Shown here: piece after piece, positions 1 to 5,294 of the stretch | How positions within the stretch are numbered: position 1 is the first letter of the stretch | Layout of the letters: the number at the start of each line of letters is the position of its first letter | Source: Tannerella sp. | GTDB lineage: Bacteria > Bacteroidota > Bacteroidia > Bacteroidales > Tannerellaceae | Assembly (NCBI GenBank): GCA_031263835.1 | Contig: JAISEZ010000111.1 | Location: 1-5,294, forward strand | Direction of reading: 5' to 3' | DNA: 5,294 bases | Notes under the pieces: model-generated | What the model was told of the DNA's origin: nothing | Database searches by the model: none | What the model saw: only the letters and a program-made list of their open reading frames with translations | Made by a program: the position numbers and the translations under genes

Positions 1-414
1 GACGGCGATTTCGAACAGACGCTGTTCAATCCGAACTCGCCGAAGGTGGTACTGAACAGCCGGCTCGAAGCGCTCTATTTCAGCCGTTCCGTCATCCCGT
101 ACCTGCGCGGCAGGGAGTATACCGGCTGGCTGGCCGCGCATACGTTCTATAAACACATCGGCCTGTATGGCTATCAGGCCCGTGTGTTGAAGGAGATTGT
201 CGCCCTGCCGCCTTCGCCGCTCGAACTGGCCGAAAATCTTGAACAGCTGCGCTGGCTCGAAAACGGCTACAAAATCCAGACGGCCATCACCAGGCAGGAA
301 ACCGTCGGAATTGATACCCCCGAAGACCTGCAGCAGGCGCTGAAGAGCCTCTCTCCGGAAACTTCCCCACAAGAGAGGGGAGCGAGCGGCGGGAACAACA
401 GTTGTTGTTTATAG
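1..414 (+). CDS. kdsB: 3-deoxy-manno-octulosonate cytidylyltransferase (CMP-Kdo synthetase), C-terminal part
   Basis: KdsB activates Kdo with CTP to CMP-Kdo in the cytoplasm, the donor for the inner core of lipopolysaccharide. The 5' part lies outside the window; 137 residues remain, read in frame from base 1 to the TAG at 412-414. Recognisable family blocks are NPNSPKVV, ALYFSRSVIPYLRG, FYKHIGLYGYQA, LPPSPLELAENLEQLRWLENGYKI and GIDTPEDL, in the order found in E. coli KdsB and even closer in wording to Bacteroidales homologues. Family members normally end some ten residues after the TPEDL block. Here the frame continues for about 20 more residues (from about base 352) of low-complexity sequence rich in Ser, Gly, Asn and Cys, read from repeat-like DNA. 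The tail is therefore probably an acquired extension. The next gene starts 182 bases downstream and has no evident link to lipopolysaccharide. Confidence 0.95.
   Translation, partial: DGDFEQTLFNPNSPKVVLNSRLEALYFSRSVIPYLRGREYTGWLAAHTFYKHIGLYGYQARVLKEIVALPPSPLELAENLEQLRWLENGYKIQTAITRQETVGIDTPEDLQQALKSLSPETSPQERGASGGNNSCCL
348..378. repeat. Nested inverted repeat in the 3' end of kdsB
   Basis: CCTCTCT at 348-354 is the exact reverse complement of AGAGAGG at 372-378. Between them, GGAA at 357-360 and TTCC at 363-366 form a second small dyad. The repeat lies inside the extra C-terminal tail of kdsB and is followed by a GC-rich stretch and then AACAAC/GTTGTT at 394-406. It looks like a small dispersed intergenic element that has been read through by the gene. 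No T-run follows, so it is not a standard terminator. Whether it recurs elsewhere in the genome cannot be seen here. Confidence 0.35.
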
Positions 415-501
415 ATGAGTTTTCATACCCGTCAGGCAAAAATGTCGATTTTGGCCATACGAATATCGTTTTTGTGTATAACAAATTCGCTGGAAACAGT
501 C

Positions 502-509
502 TATATTTG
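502..509 (+). promoter_or_regulatory. Candidate Bacteroidota -7 promoter box (TATATTTG)
   Basis: TATATTTG fits the TAnnTTTG consensus of the primary sigma factor in Bacteroides and relatives exactly. It lies 88 bases before the ATG at 597, which would give a leader of roughly 80 bases. The upstream -33 TTTG element is weak: the nearest TTTG (471-474) is 27 bases away, whereas about 19-21 is usual. A small dyad, TTTGT at 471-475 and ACAAA at 481-485, sits just where a -33 element or an operator would be. I infer that this box drives the hydrolase gene and possibly the whole downstream cluster. Confidence 0.45.
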
Positions 510-596
510 TAGCTTGAAAAAAAACAGGGCGAGGCCGGAAGCTTTGCCTTGGAGTGATTAATAAAACAGTCAATTAAATTAAAACCAGATTGAATC

Positions 597-2276
597 ATGA
601 ACCAGGTAATTAAATTAGGAATGACAGCCATTGCGCTGTCGATGCTGGCAAATATGGCCACGGCAAAGAATGTGACTGCAACCCCGCCTCTGCGCATCTC
701 TGTGCAGGAGAGGATTCCGTCGGATTTGGAGGAGGGTGCGCGGGTTGTTGCGAACCGGATAGAGAACTGGATACCGGCGGAAACGGCGATTATCATTTGC
801 GACATGTGGGACAGGCACTGGTGCGACGACGCGACGGCGCGCGTGGCGGAGATGGCGCCCGTGATGAACGAAGTGCTTACGGTTGCACGCGACAAGGGCG
901 TGAAGATTGTCCATGCGCCGAGCAACTGCATGGACTATTACGCCGATTATCCCGGACGTAAAGCGGCGAAAAAGTACGGCGACAGGCGAATCGCCGCCCT
1001 GGCCAACGGCTCCGAGCTGCCTTCGGAAAAAGGCGCCCAGTGGCCGGTCGACCAGTCGGACGAGGGCTGCGAGAACAAGGGACTTGCGCCTCACCACGCA
1101 TGGACGAAGCAAATCGACGCGCTGACCGTCAAACCCGAAGACCTTATCAGCGATTCCGGCGCCGAAATCGGGTCGTATTTCAGGAAGAAAGGCGTCAGGA
1201 ACGTGATACTGATGGGCGTGCACACCAACATGTGCGTCATCGGGCGTTCCTTCGGCCTCCGCGCCATGAAGCGCATGGGTATGAACGTCGTGCTGATGCG
1301 CGACATGACCGACCTGATGTACAACCATGAAAGGGCGCCCTTTGTCGACCATTTCTCCGGCCTCGACCTCATGGAAGAGTACATCGAAACTTACGTATGT
1401 CCCACGATTGCGTCCACCGATTTTACAGGCCGGAAACAATTCAAGTTCAGGGGCGACACGCGACCGCGCGTAGCCTTCCTGACGGCCGAGAGCGAATACC
1501 GCGCCAACCAGCGTCTGGCGGAATTTGCCCATGAGCTTACGCTGAAGAATATCCACTGCGACTTTGCCACCGGCATCCCCATCATGGGCGAGGCCCGCAA
1601 AGACGCCGATGCGAAGGTCAAGGCCGAATACGCCGCTTACGGGATGCCCATCGACACGGACGGGAAGACCGCCGTGCCGACACGTCACAATCTGGAGAAT
1701 CTCCAGATACTGGGAGACGCCGACCTGGCCGTAATCTTCATCCGCCGCCGGGCGCTCGAACCCGAAAAGATGCAGCTCATCAGGGATTATGTGGCAAGCG
1801 GCCGTCCGATACTGGGATTGCGCACGGCTTCGCACGCCTTCGACGCCAAGGGCAACGTGCCCCGTGAAGGCGGCGCCGTCGAGGCGGCCCGGGAGAACAC
1901 CTCCGGCCTGCTGGCGCAGTGGCCTGAATTTGACGAACAGGTACTGGGCGGCAACTACCGGGGGCACTACGGACATCTGAATACGGGTACGGACATCACC
2001 ATCGTGCCGGGCATGGAAAATCATCCGCTGCTGCGTGGTGTGACCCCGTTCAACAGCCCGAACTGGCTTTACCAAAACCGTCCGCTTCGCACCTCCGGGG
2101 CGCGGGTACTGCTGCTCGGCAGCAACCCCGGCGTACCGGACGAACCCGTGATGTGGATTAACGGTACGAACGTGATATACACTTCGCTCGGACACTGGGA
2201 CGACTGGAAGATTGAGAGTTTCCGTAACCTGATGTTCAACACGGTTGAATATCTCCTGAAAGAAACCGGGAAATAA
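597..2276 (+). CDS. Secreted isochorismatase-like cysteine hydrolase fused to a ThuA-like domain
   Basis: The protein has 559 residues. Residues 1-23 form a Sec signal peptide (K6, hydrophobic 7-20, ATA before a likely cut at 23/24), so it should act in the periplasm or envelope. Residues about 62-270 are an isochorismatase-like hydrolase: strand AIIICDMWD with the expected catalytic Asp at D69, and GVHTNMCVIGRSFGLR with the expected nucleophile C213. The middle Lys of the usual Asp-Lys-Cys triad is not obvious; K171 and K179 are candidates. Residues about 289-555 resemble ThuA: IRDYVASGRPILGLRTASHAF (392-415), HPLLRGV (476-482) and the ending NVIYTSLGHWDDWKIESFRNLMFNTVEYLL. The bend at 407-413 has no Cys, so it is not a glutamine amidotransferase. 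The hydrolase half resembles proteins I recall from Planctomycetes, Verrucomicrobia and Bacteroidota, mostly annotated only as isochorismatase family. The substrate is unknown. The ATG follows an A-rich leader without a clear Shine-Dalgarno sequence. Confidence 0.85.
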   Translation: MNQVIKLGMTAIALSMLANMATAKNVTATPPLRISVQERIPSDLEEGARVVANRIENWIPAETAIIICDMWDRHWCDDATARVAEMAPVMNEVLTVARDKGVKIVHAPSNCMDYYADYPGRKAAKKYGDRRIAALANGSELPSEKGAQWPVDQSDEGCENKGLAPHHAWTKQIDALTVKPEDLISDSGAEIGSYFRKKGVRNVILMGVHTNMCVIGRSFGLRAMKRMGMNVVLMRDMTDLMYNHERAPFVDHFSGLDLMEEYIETYVCPTIASTDFTGRKQFKFRGDTRPRVAFLTAESEYRANQRLAEFAHELTLKNIHCDFATGIPIMGEARKDADAKVKAEYAAYGMPIDTDGKTAVPTRHNLENLQILGDADLAVIFIRRRALEPEKMQLIRDYVASGRPILGLRTASHAFDAKGNVPREGGAVEAARENTSGLLAQWPEFDEQVLGGNYRGHYGHLNTGTDITIVPGMENHPLLRGVTPFNSPNWLYQNRPLRTSGARVLLLGSNPGVPDEPVMWINGTNVIYTSLGHWDDWKIESFRNLMFNTVEYLLKETGK

Positions 2277-2284
2277 AATGAAAC

Positions 2285-2403
2285 AGTAGTTAGTAGATAG
2301 TAGTCAGTAGTTAGTAGAATGGTAGCAGGCAGGGTCGCCATACGGCAACAGGGTTTTATGTATGAAACCTCTACTAACTACTGACTACTAACTACTAACT
2401 ACT
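2285..2403. repeat. Large inverted repeat with arms made of 7-base tandem units
   Basis: The left arm (2285-2317) and right arm (2371-2403) are each 33 bases and complementary at 32 of 33 positions; the one mismatch is A2297 opposite A2391. Each arm is four tandem heptamers plus five bases, with unit AGTAGTT and variants AGTAGAT and AGTAGTC on the left, read as CTACTAA/CTACTGA on the right. The loop (2318-2370) is 53 bases of unrelated sequence. Because the unit is 7 bases and carries TAG (left arm) or TAA/TGA (right arm), each arm stops translation in all three + strand frames. The transcript could form a long hairpin between the hydrolase gene and the first oxidoreductase gene. No T-run follows the right arm, so it is not a classic intrinsic terminator; RNA processing, mRNA stabilisation or a mobile-repeat origin are alternatives. 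Confidence 0.9.
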
Positions 2404-2426
2404 CCACATAAAAATAATATGAACTT

Positions 2427-3788
2427 ATGAACAGAAGAAACTTTATCAGGCAGGGCATGTTGGCCTCCGCGAGCATCGGACTGGGGTCGAACGTCCTGTT
2501 CGGCAACGCTTCGTGCGTGGGAGCCAATGACCGGATTGTTCTTGCGATTGTCGGCGTCGGCGGTCGCGGGACGGGATGCATTATCAATTGCTGTAAAATC
2601 AATGAGAATGTAACGATAAAAACCGTATGCGACGTGAACCGTACCAAGCTGGCGAAAGCCGTTGACAGCGTCGAAAAGGAGCTGGGATACCGGCCGGGAC
2701 GGACGGAAGACATGCGGGAGATATTCGACGACAAGGACGTGGACGCCGTCTGGATTTCCACGCCCGAACACTGGCATACGCCGGCTACCATCCTGGCCTG
2801 TCAGGCCGGCAAGGACGTGTATGTGGAAAAGAATCCCACCATCAACATTTGGGAAGGCCGCAAGATGGTCGAAGCCGCCCGGAAATACAACTGCATTGTG
2901 CAGGTCGGCTTCCAGAACCGGAGCGCGCCTTACGGTTTTTCCGCCCGCGACTATATCAGGAGCGGTAAGCTGGGCAAGATTGTGACCGTAAAATGTTACA
3001 ACATGCTCGGCGGCGGCATGTGGAGCGAAGCGCCCGAAGCGCCCGTACCGGCCTGGCTCGACTGGGACAGATGGCTGGGGCCGGCGCCCATGCGTCCGTT
3101 CAGCCCGTCGATTGTCGATGAAAACGGCCGCGGCGGATGGCTCAGCTACTGGGCCTACAGCGGCGGCGGACTGGCCGACGACGCCTCGCACGTGATGGAC
3201 CTCTGCCGTCTCGTCATCGGCGACCCGCCGCATCCCGCATCCGTTTACGGCTGGGGAGGCAACCATATCTTCGGCGGAACGCGCGAAACGCCCGAATTTC
3301 AGTCCATCGTGTACGACTTCGGCGAATTTACGCTCAGTTGCGACAACGCCTGCGCAACGAACTACATGACCAAAACGCCCGGCGACATCCGCATGGACAA
3401 AACCCGTTTCCCGAACTGGCGCAACAATGCCACCCGGACCGAAATCTACGGAACCGAAGGACTGATGTACCTTGGCAGGCATGGCGGCGGATGGCAGGTG
3501 TTAGGCCCCGACAACGAAATCGTGGCGGAGGACGGCGGCGTTTTCCCCGACAGGGAACACCAGCTTAATTTCATCGACTGTCTCCGCTCGCGCAAAACGC
3601 CCAACGGGGAAGTGGAGGAATGTCACCGCAGCGCAACGCTCGTCCACCTCGGCAACATCGCCTACCGCGTCGGGAACAGGCAACTCCTGTTCGACCCGCA
3701 GAAGGAAACGTTCACGAACAGCGAGCAGGCGAACGTCCTGGCACGCGGAAGTTACAGAGAAGGTTATGTTATTCCTGAAAAAGTATGA
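2427..3788 (+). CDS. Gfo/Idh/MocA family oxidoreductase with twin-arginine signal
   Basis: The protein has 453 residues and is predicted to be an NAD(P)-dependent sugar or cyclitol dehydrogenase exported folded. The N-terminus MNRRNFIRQG carries the twin arginines (R3, R4) of a Tat signal, followed by a weakly hydrophobic stretch to about residue 29; C30 is preceded by NAS, a poor lipobox. The Rossmann fold begins at about 36, with GVGGRGTG at 43-50 and D69 closing the second strand (CDVN), which favours NAD over NADP. STPEHWHTPA (111-120) and VEKN (133-136) match the family, but the usual EKP is EKN. GGLADDASH (247-255) fits the GGxxDxxxH catalytic motif. The C-terminal half includes NNATRTEIYGTEGLM (333-347) and ends with SYREGY. 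Precedent for export with bound cofactor is Zymomonas glucose-fructose oxidoreductase. The substrate is unknown. The leader is A-rich, and the stop overlaps the next ATG. Confidence 0.93.
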   Translation: MNRRNFIRQGMLASASIGLGSNVLFGNASCVGANDRIVLAIVGVGGRGTGCIINCCKINENVTIKTVCDVNRTKLAKAVDSVEKELGYRPGRTEDMREIFDDKDVDAVWISTPEHWHTPATILACQAGKDVYVEKNPTINIWEGRKMVEAARKYNCIVQVGFQNRSAPYGFSARDYIRSGKLGKIVTVKCYNMLGGGMWSEAPEAPVPAWLDWDRWLGPAPMRPFSPSIVDENGRGGWLSYWAYSGGGLADDASHVMDLCRLVIGDPPHPASVYGWGGNHIFGGTRETPEFQSIVYDFGEFTLSCDNACATNYMTKTPGDIRMDKTRFPNWRNNATRTEIYGTEGLMYLGRHGGGWQVLGPDNEIVAEDGGVFPDREHQLNFIDCLRSRKTPNGEVEECHRSATLVHLGNIAYRVGNRQLLFDPQKETFTNSEQANVLARGSYREGYVIPEKV

Positions 3789-5047
3789 TAACGACCCGCA
3801 ACGCCGGCAATAAAACAGTCCTTGCCCTCGTAGGCGCAGGCGGCCGGGGAACGCAGCTTATCCTCGGCATGAAGCAGTGTACCGAAGGAGTGGAGGTGAA
3901 ATACGTCTGCGATGTGGACAGCGAACGCGGCGGCAACGTCATCAGCGAGCTGGGGAAGTTGCAGGGCTATGAACCCGGACGGGAAACGGACATGCGGCGC
4001 GTCTTCGACGACCGGGAGGTGGACGCCGTCGTGGTCGCCACGCCCGAACACTGGCACGCGCCGGCAACCGTCCTGGCCTGTCAGGCCGGCAAGGACGTAT
4101 ATGTTGAAAAGAACGTCTGTCTTTCGAGCGAAGAAGGACGGAAAATGACGGAAGCAGCCGCGCGGCACGGGCGGATTGTCCAGTGCGGCACGCAAAACCG
4201 CAGCGCCGGATATGCCTTTTCGGCAAGGGAGTACATTGCCTCCGGGAAACTGGGTAAAATCGTCACCGTGAAGGCGTACTGCATGTTGCCGGGGACGCGC
4301 GAATGGATTTTGAAACCGGACAGCCCCGTGCCGGACGGACTGGACTGGGACCGGTGGCTGGGGCCTGCCGAAGCGGTACCCTACAACGTGTCCCGCCACA
4401 AGGCCTGGTCGGACTGGTGGGCCTATTCGGGCGGCAACGCCATGTCGGGCGACGCGTCGCACGTCATTGACCTGGCGCGGATGGCGCTGGGCGACCCGCC
4501 GTTGCCGGGCAGCGTGTTCTGCGCCGGCGGACGGGTGCTGTTCGACGACCGGCGCGACATCCCCGACAACCAGACGGTCGTCTTCGACATGGGCGCCTAC
4601 CCGCTGAGCCTCGAATCCTCGCAGTACGGTAATTATATGTATAAGACGCCGCAGGAAGTGCGCTTCAGCGACCGCTTCCCGGAATGGCGCAACAATGCCA
4701 CGCGGATTGAAATCTACGGCACGGAAGGGTTGATGTTTCTGGGGCGGCACGGCGGCGGATGGCAGGTGTTCGGCAAGGACTGGGAACTGCTGGCGCAGGC
4801 GACGGGCTACTTTCCCGACGAGGCGCACCACCGCAATTTCATCGACTGCATCCGTTCGCGGAAAACGCCCAATGCGCCGATTGAGCAGGGCGTCCTGAGC
4901 GCCGCCATGATTAACCTGGCCAACCTGTCGTACCGTTCGGGAAAGAAGCTGGTCGGGATTGACCCCCTGACCGGCGCCATCACCGCCGGCAACGCGGAAG
5001 CGGCAGCGCTGGACAGCCGGTCATACAGGGAAGGATACGCACTGTGA
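3785..5047 (+). CDS. Gfo/Idh/MocA family oxidoreductase without signal peptide (paralogue of the preceding gene)
   Basis: The protein has 420 residues. The ATG overlaps the previous stop (ATGA, 3785-3788), implying translational coupling. An in-frame TGA at 3776-3778 rules out a longer N-terminus, and the chain enters the Rossmann fold almost at once (GAGGRGTQ at 17-24, D43 after the second strand), so it has no Tat or Sec signal and should be cytoplasmic. ATPEHWHAPA (85-94), VEKN (107-110) and the C-terminal SYREGY match the preceding protein; residues 297-330 are identical at 30 of 34 positions to its residues 327-360. At the catalytic motif it differs: SGGNAMSGDASH (215-226) has Gly (G222) where the partner has the Asp of DxxxH, and one residue is inserted. 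It may therefore have another substrate or step, or form a mixed complex with a paralogue if location allows. The reaction is unknown. Confidence 0.93.
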   Translation: MITTRNAGNKTVLALVGAGGRGTQLILGMKQCTEGVEVKYVCDVDSERGGNVISELGKLQGYEPGRETDMRRVFDDREVDAVVVATPEHWHAPATVLACQAGKDVYVEKNVCLSSEEGRKMTEAAARHGRIVQCGTQNRSAGYAFSAREYIASGKLGKIVTVKAYCMLPGTREWILKPDSPVPDGLDWDRWLGPAEAVPYNVSRHKAWSDWWAYSGGNAMSGDASHVIDLARMALGDPPLPGSVFCAGGRVLFDDRRDIPDNQTVVFDMGAYPLSLESSQYGNYMYKTPQEVRFSDRFPEWRNNATRIEIYGTEGLMFLGRHGGGWQVFGKDWELLAQATGYFPDEAHHRNFIDCIRSRKTPNAPIEQGVLSAAMINLANLSYRSGKKLVGIDPLTGAITAGNAEAAALDSRSYREGYAL

Positions 5048-5294
5048 AACGGTCGCTGTCTTCCTGCCGCAAACTGTTTATCACACTGTCGGCTGCCGTG
5101 GCGCTGACCGCCGGAGGCCTTGCATGGCAGGCGGTCAGGCGCACGGCCAACCGCGTGCAGGTGGAGGTCAATATCCATATCAACCGGGAGGCGGTGTACC
5201 TCTCCGTTTACGCCGAGCCGCCCCAGTTTGCCATCTGGCTGGAGAATCCCGGCAGCGGCGAGTGTCAGACGGTGTTTGTCACCTACCGCGTCAG
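5044..5294 (+). CDS. Membrane-anchored extracytoplasmic protein, N-terminal part (function not recognised)
   Basis: The first 83 residues are visible; the gene continues past the window end. The GTG start overlaps the previous stop (GTGA, 5044-5047), and a purine-rich GGGAAGG at 5028-5034 is suitably placed as a ribosome binding site, which supports this start. The N-terminus has Lys and Arg (K2, R3, R9, K10), then a hydrophobic segment at about 11-28, then basic residues again (R32, R33, R37). It is best read as a signal anchor or uncleaved signal with the rest outside the inner membrane. The following part (38-83) is rich in alternating strands: VQVEVNIHI, AVYLSVYA, FAIWLENP, TVFVTYRV. A DUF2271-like beta domain is possible by feel but not supported enough to name. 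Coupling to the oxidoreductase genes suggests a shared process. Confidence 0.75.
   Translation, partial: MKRSLSSCRKLFITLSAAVALTAGGLAWQAVRRTANRVQVEVNIHINREAVYLSVYAEPPQFAIWLENPGSGECQTVFVTYRV

Noticed and set aside
446..473. Possible intrinsic terminator after kdsB: CGAT/ATCG dyad followed by five Ts
   Set aside because: The stem has only four outer pairs, with mismatches further in, and is AT-rich; too weak to call.
597..1410. Naming the hydrolase domain nicotinamidase (PncA) or isochorismatase (EntB)
   Set aside because: Only the fold and the Asp and Cys positions are shared. The protein is secreted and fused to a ThuA-like domain, and no substrate-specific residues support either activity.
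615..2195. A 526-residue open frame on the minus strand opposite the hydrolase-ThuA gene
   Set aside because: It is a shadow of GC-rich codon use on the + strand: the product is rich in Arg, His, Val and Gly, has no recognisable domain, and the + frame has clear family motifs.
2285..2403. CRISPR array or intrinsic terminator reading of the heptamer repeat
   Set aside because: There are no unique spacers between repeats, the unit is 7 bases, and no T-run follows the right arm.
2427..3788. Assignment of the Tat-carrying oxidoreductase to the GH109 NAD-dependent glycosidase family
   Set aside because: The N-terminus looks like Bacteroides GH109 proteins, but the internal sequence follows the dehydrogenase type (VEKN, GGxxDxxxH) and lacks GH109 blocks that I recall.
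2388..4831. Long minus-strand frames (364 and 355 residues) opposite the two oxidoreductases
   Set aside because: Both lie in the same relative antisense phase, resemble each other only because the + strand genes are paralogues, and have no credible domain.

Overview
The window looks like a piece of chromosome from a Gram-negative member of the Bacteroidota, probably a Bacteroidales. Four things point there. The first gene is a kdsB fragment, so the cell makes Kdo-containing lipopolysaccharide, and its wording is typical of that group. Most starts lack a clear Shine-Dalgarno sequence and have A-rich leaders instead. A TATATTTG box fitting the Bacteroides -7 consensus TAnnTTTG lies upstream of the second gene. 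The coding DNA is GC-rich by eye while the intergenic DNA is AT-rich, which within Bacteroidales would suit an Alistipes-like lineage. This placement is inference from the sequence only.

Layout, all genes on the + strand: (1) 1-414, the 3' end of kdsB, with an unusual C-terminal tail that runs into repeat-like DNA. (2) 415-596, an AT-rich spacer with a candidate promoter. (3) 597-2276, a secreted two-domain protein: an isochorismatase-like cysteine hydrolase fused to a ThuA-like domain. (4) 2277-2426, a spacer almost filled by a striking inverted repeat whose 33-base arms are each built from 7-base tandem units. (5) 2427-3788, a Gfo/Idh/MocA oxidoreductase with a twin-arginine signal. (6) 3785-5047, a second, closely related Gfo/Idh/MocA oxidoreductase with no signal peptide. 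(7) 5044-5294, the beginning of a GTG-started, membrane-anchored protein that runs off the window.

Genes 5 to 7 overlap by 4 bases at each junction (ATGA, then GTGA) and must be one transcriptional unit; gene 3 probably feeds into it. The set suggests a catabolic or modification module in which an envelope hydrolase and an exported NAD(P)-dependent oxidoreductase act outside the inner membrane, and a duplicated cytoplasmic oxidoreductase acts inside. ThuA-like and Gfo/Idh/MocA proteins are both associated with oxidised (3-keto) sugar chemistry, so a sugar or cyclitol derivative is a reasonable guess at the substrate, but nothing in the window fixes it. The most unusual items are the heptamer-built inverted repeat and the duplicated oxidoreductase pair with opposite predicted locations. 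No RNA gene, CRISPR array or transposase was seen, and no stretch longer than 300 bases lacks a gene.
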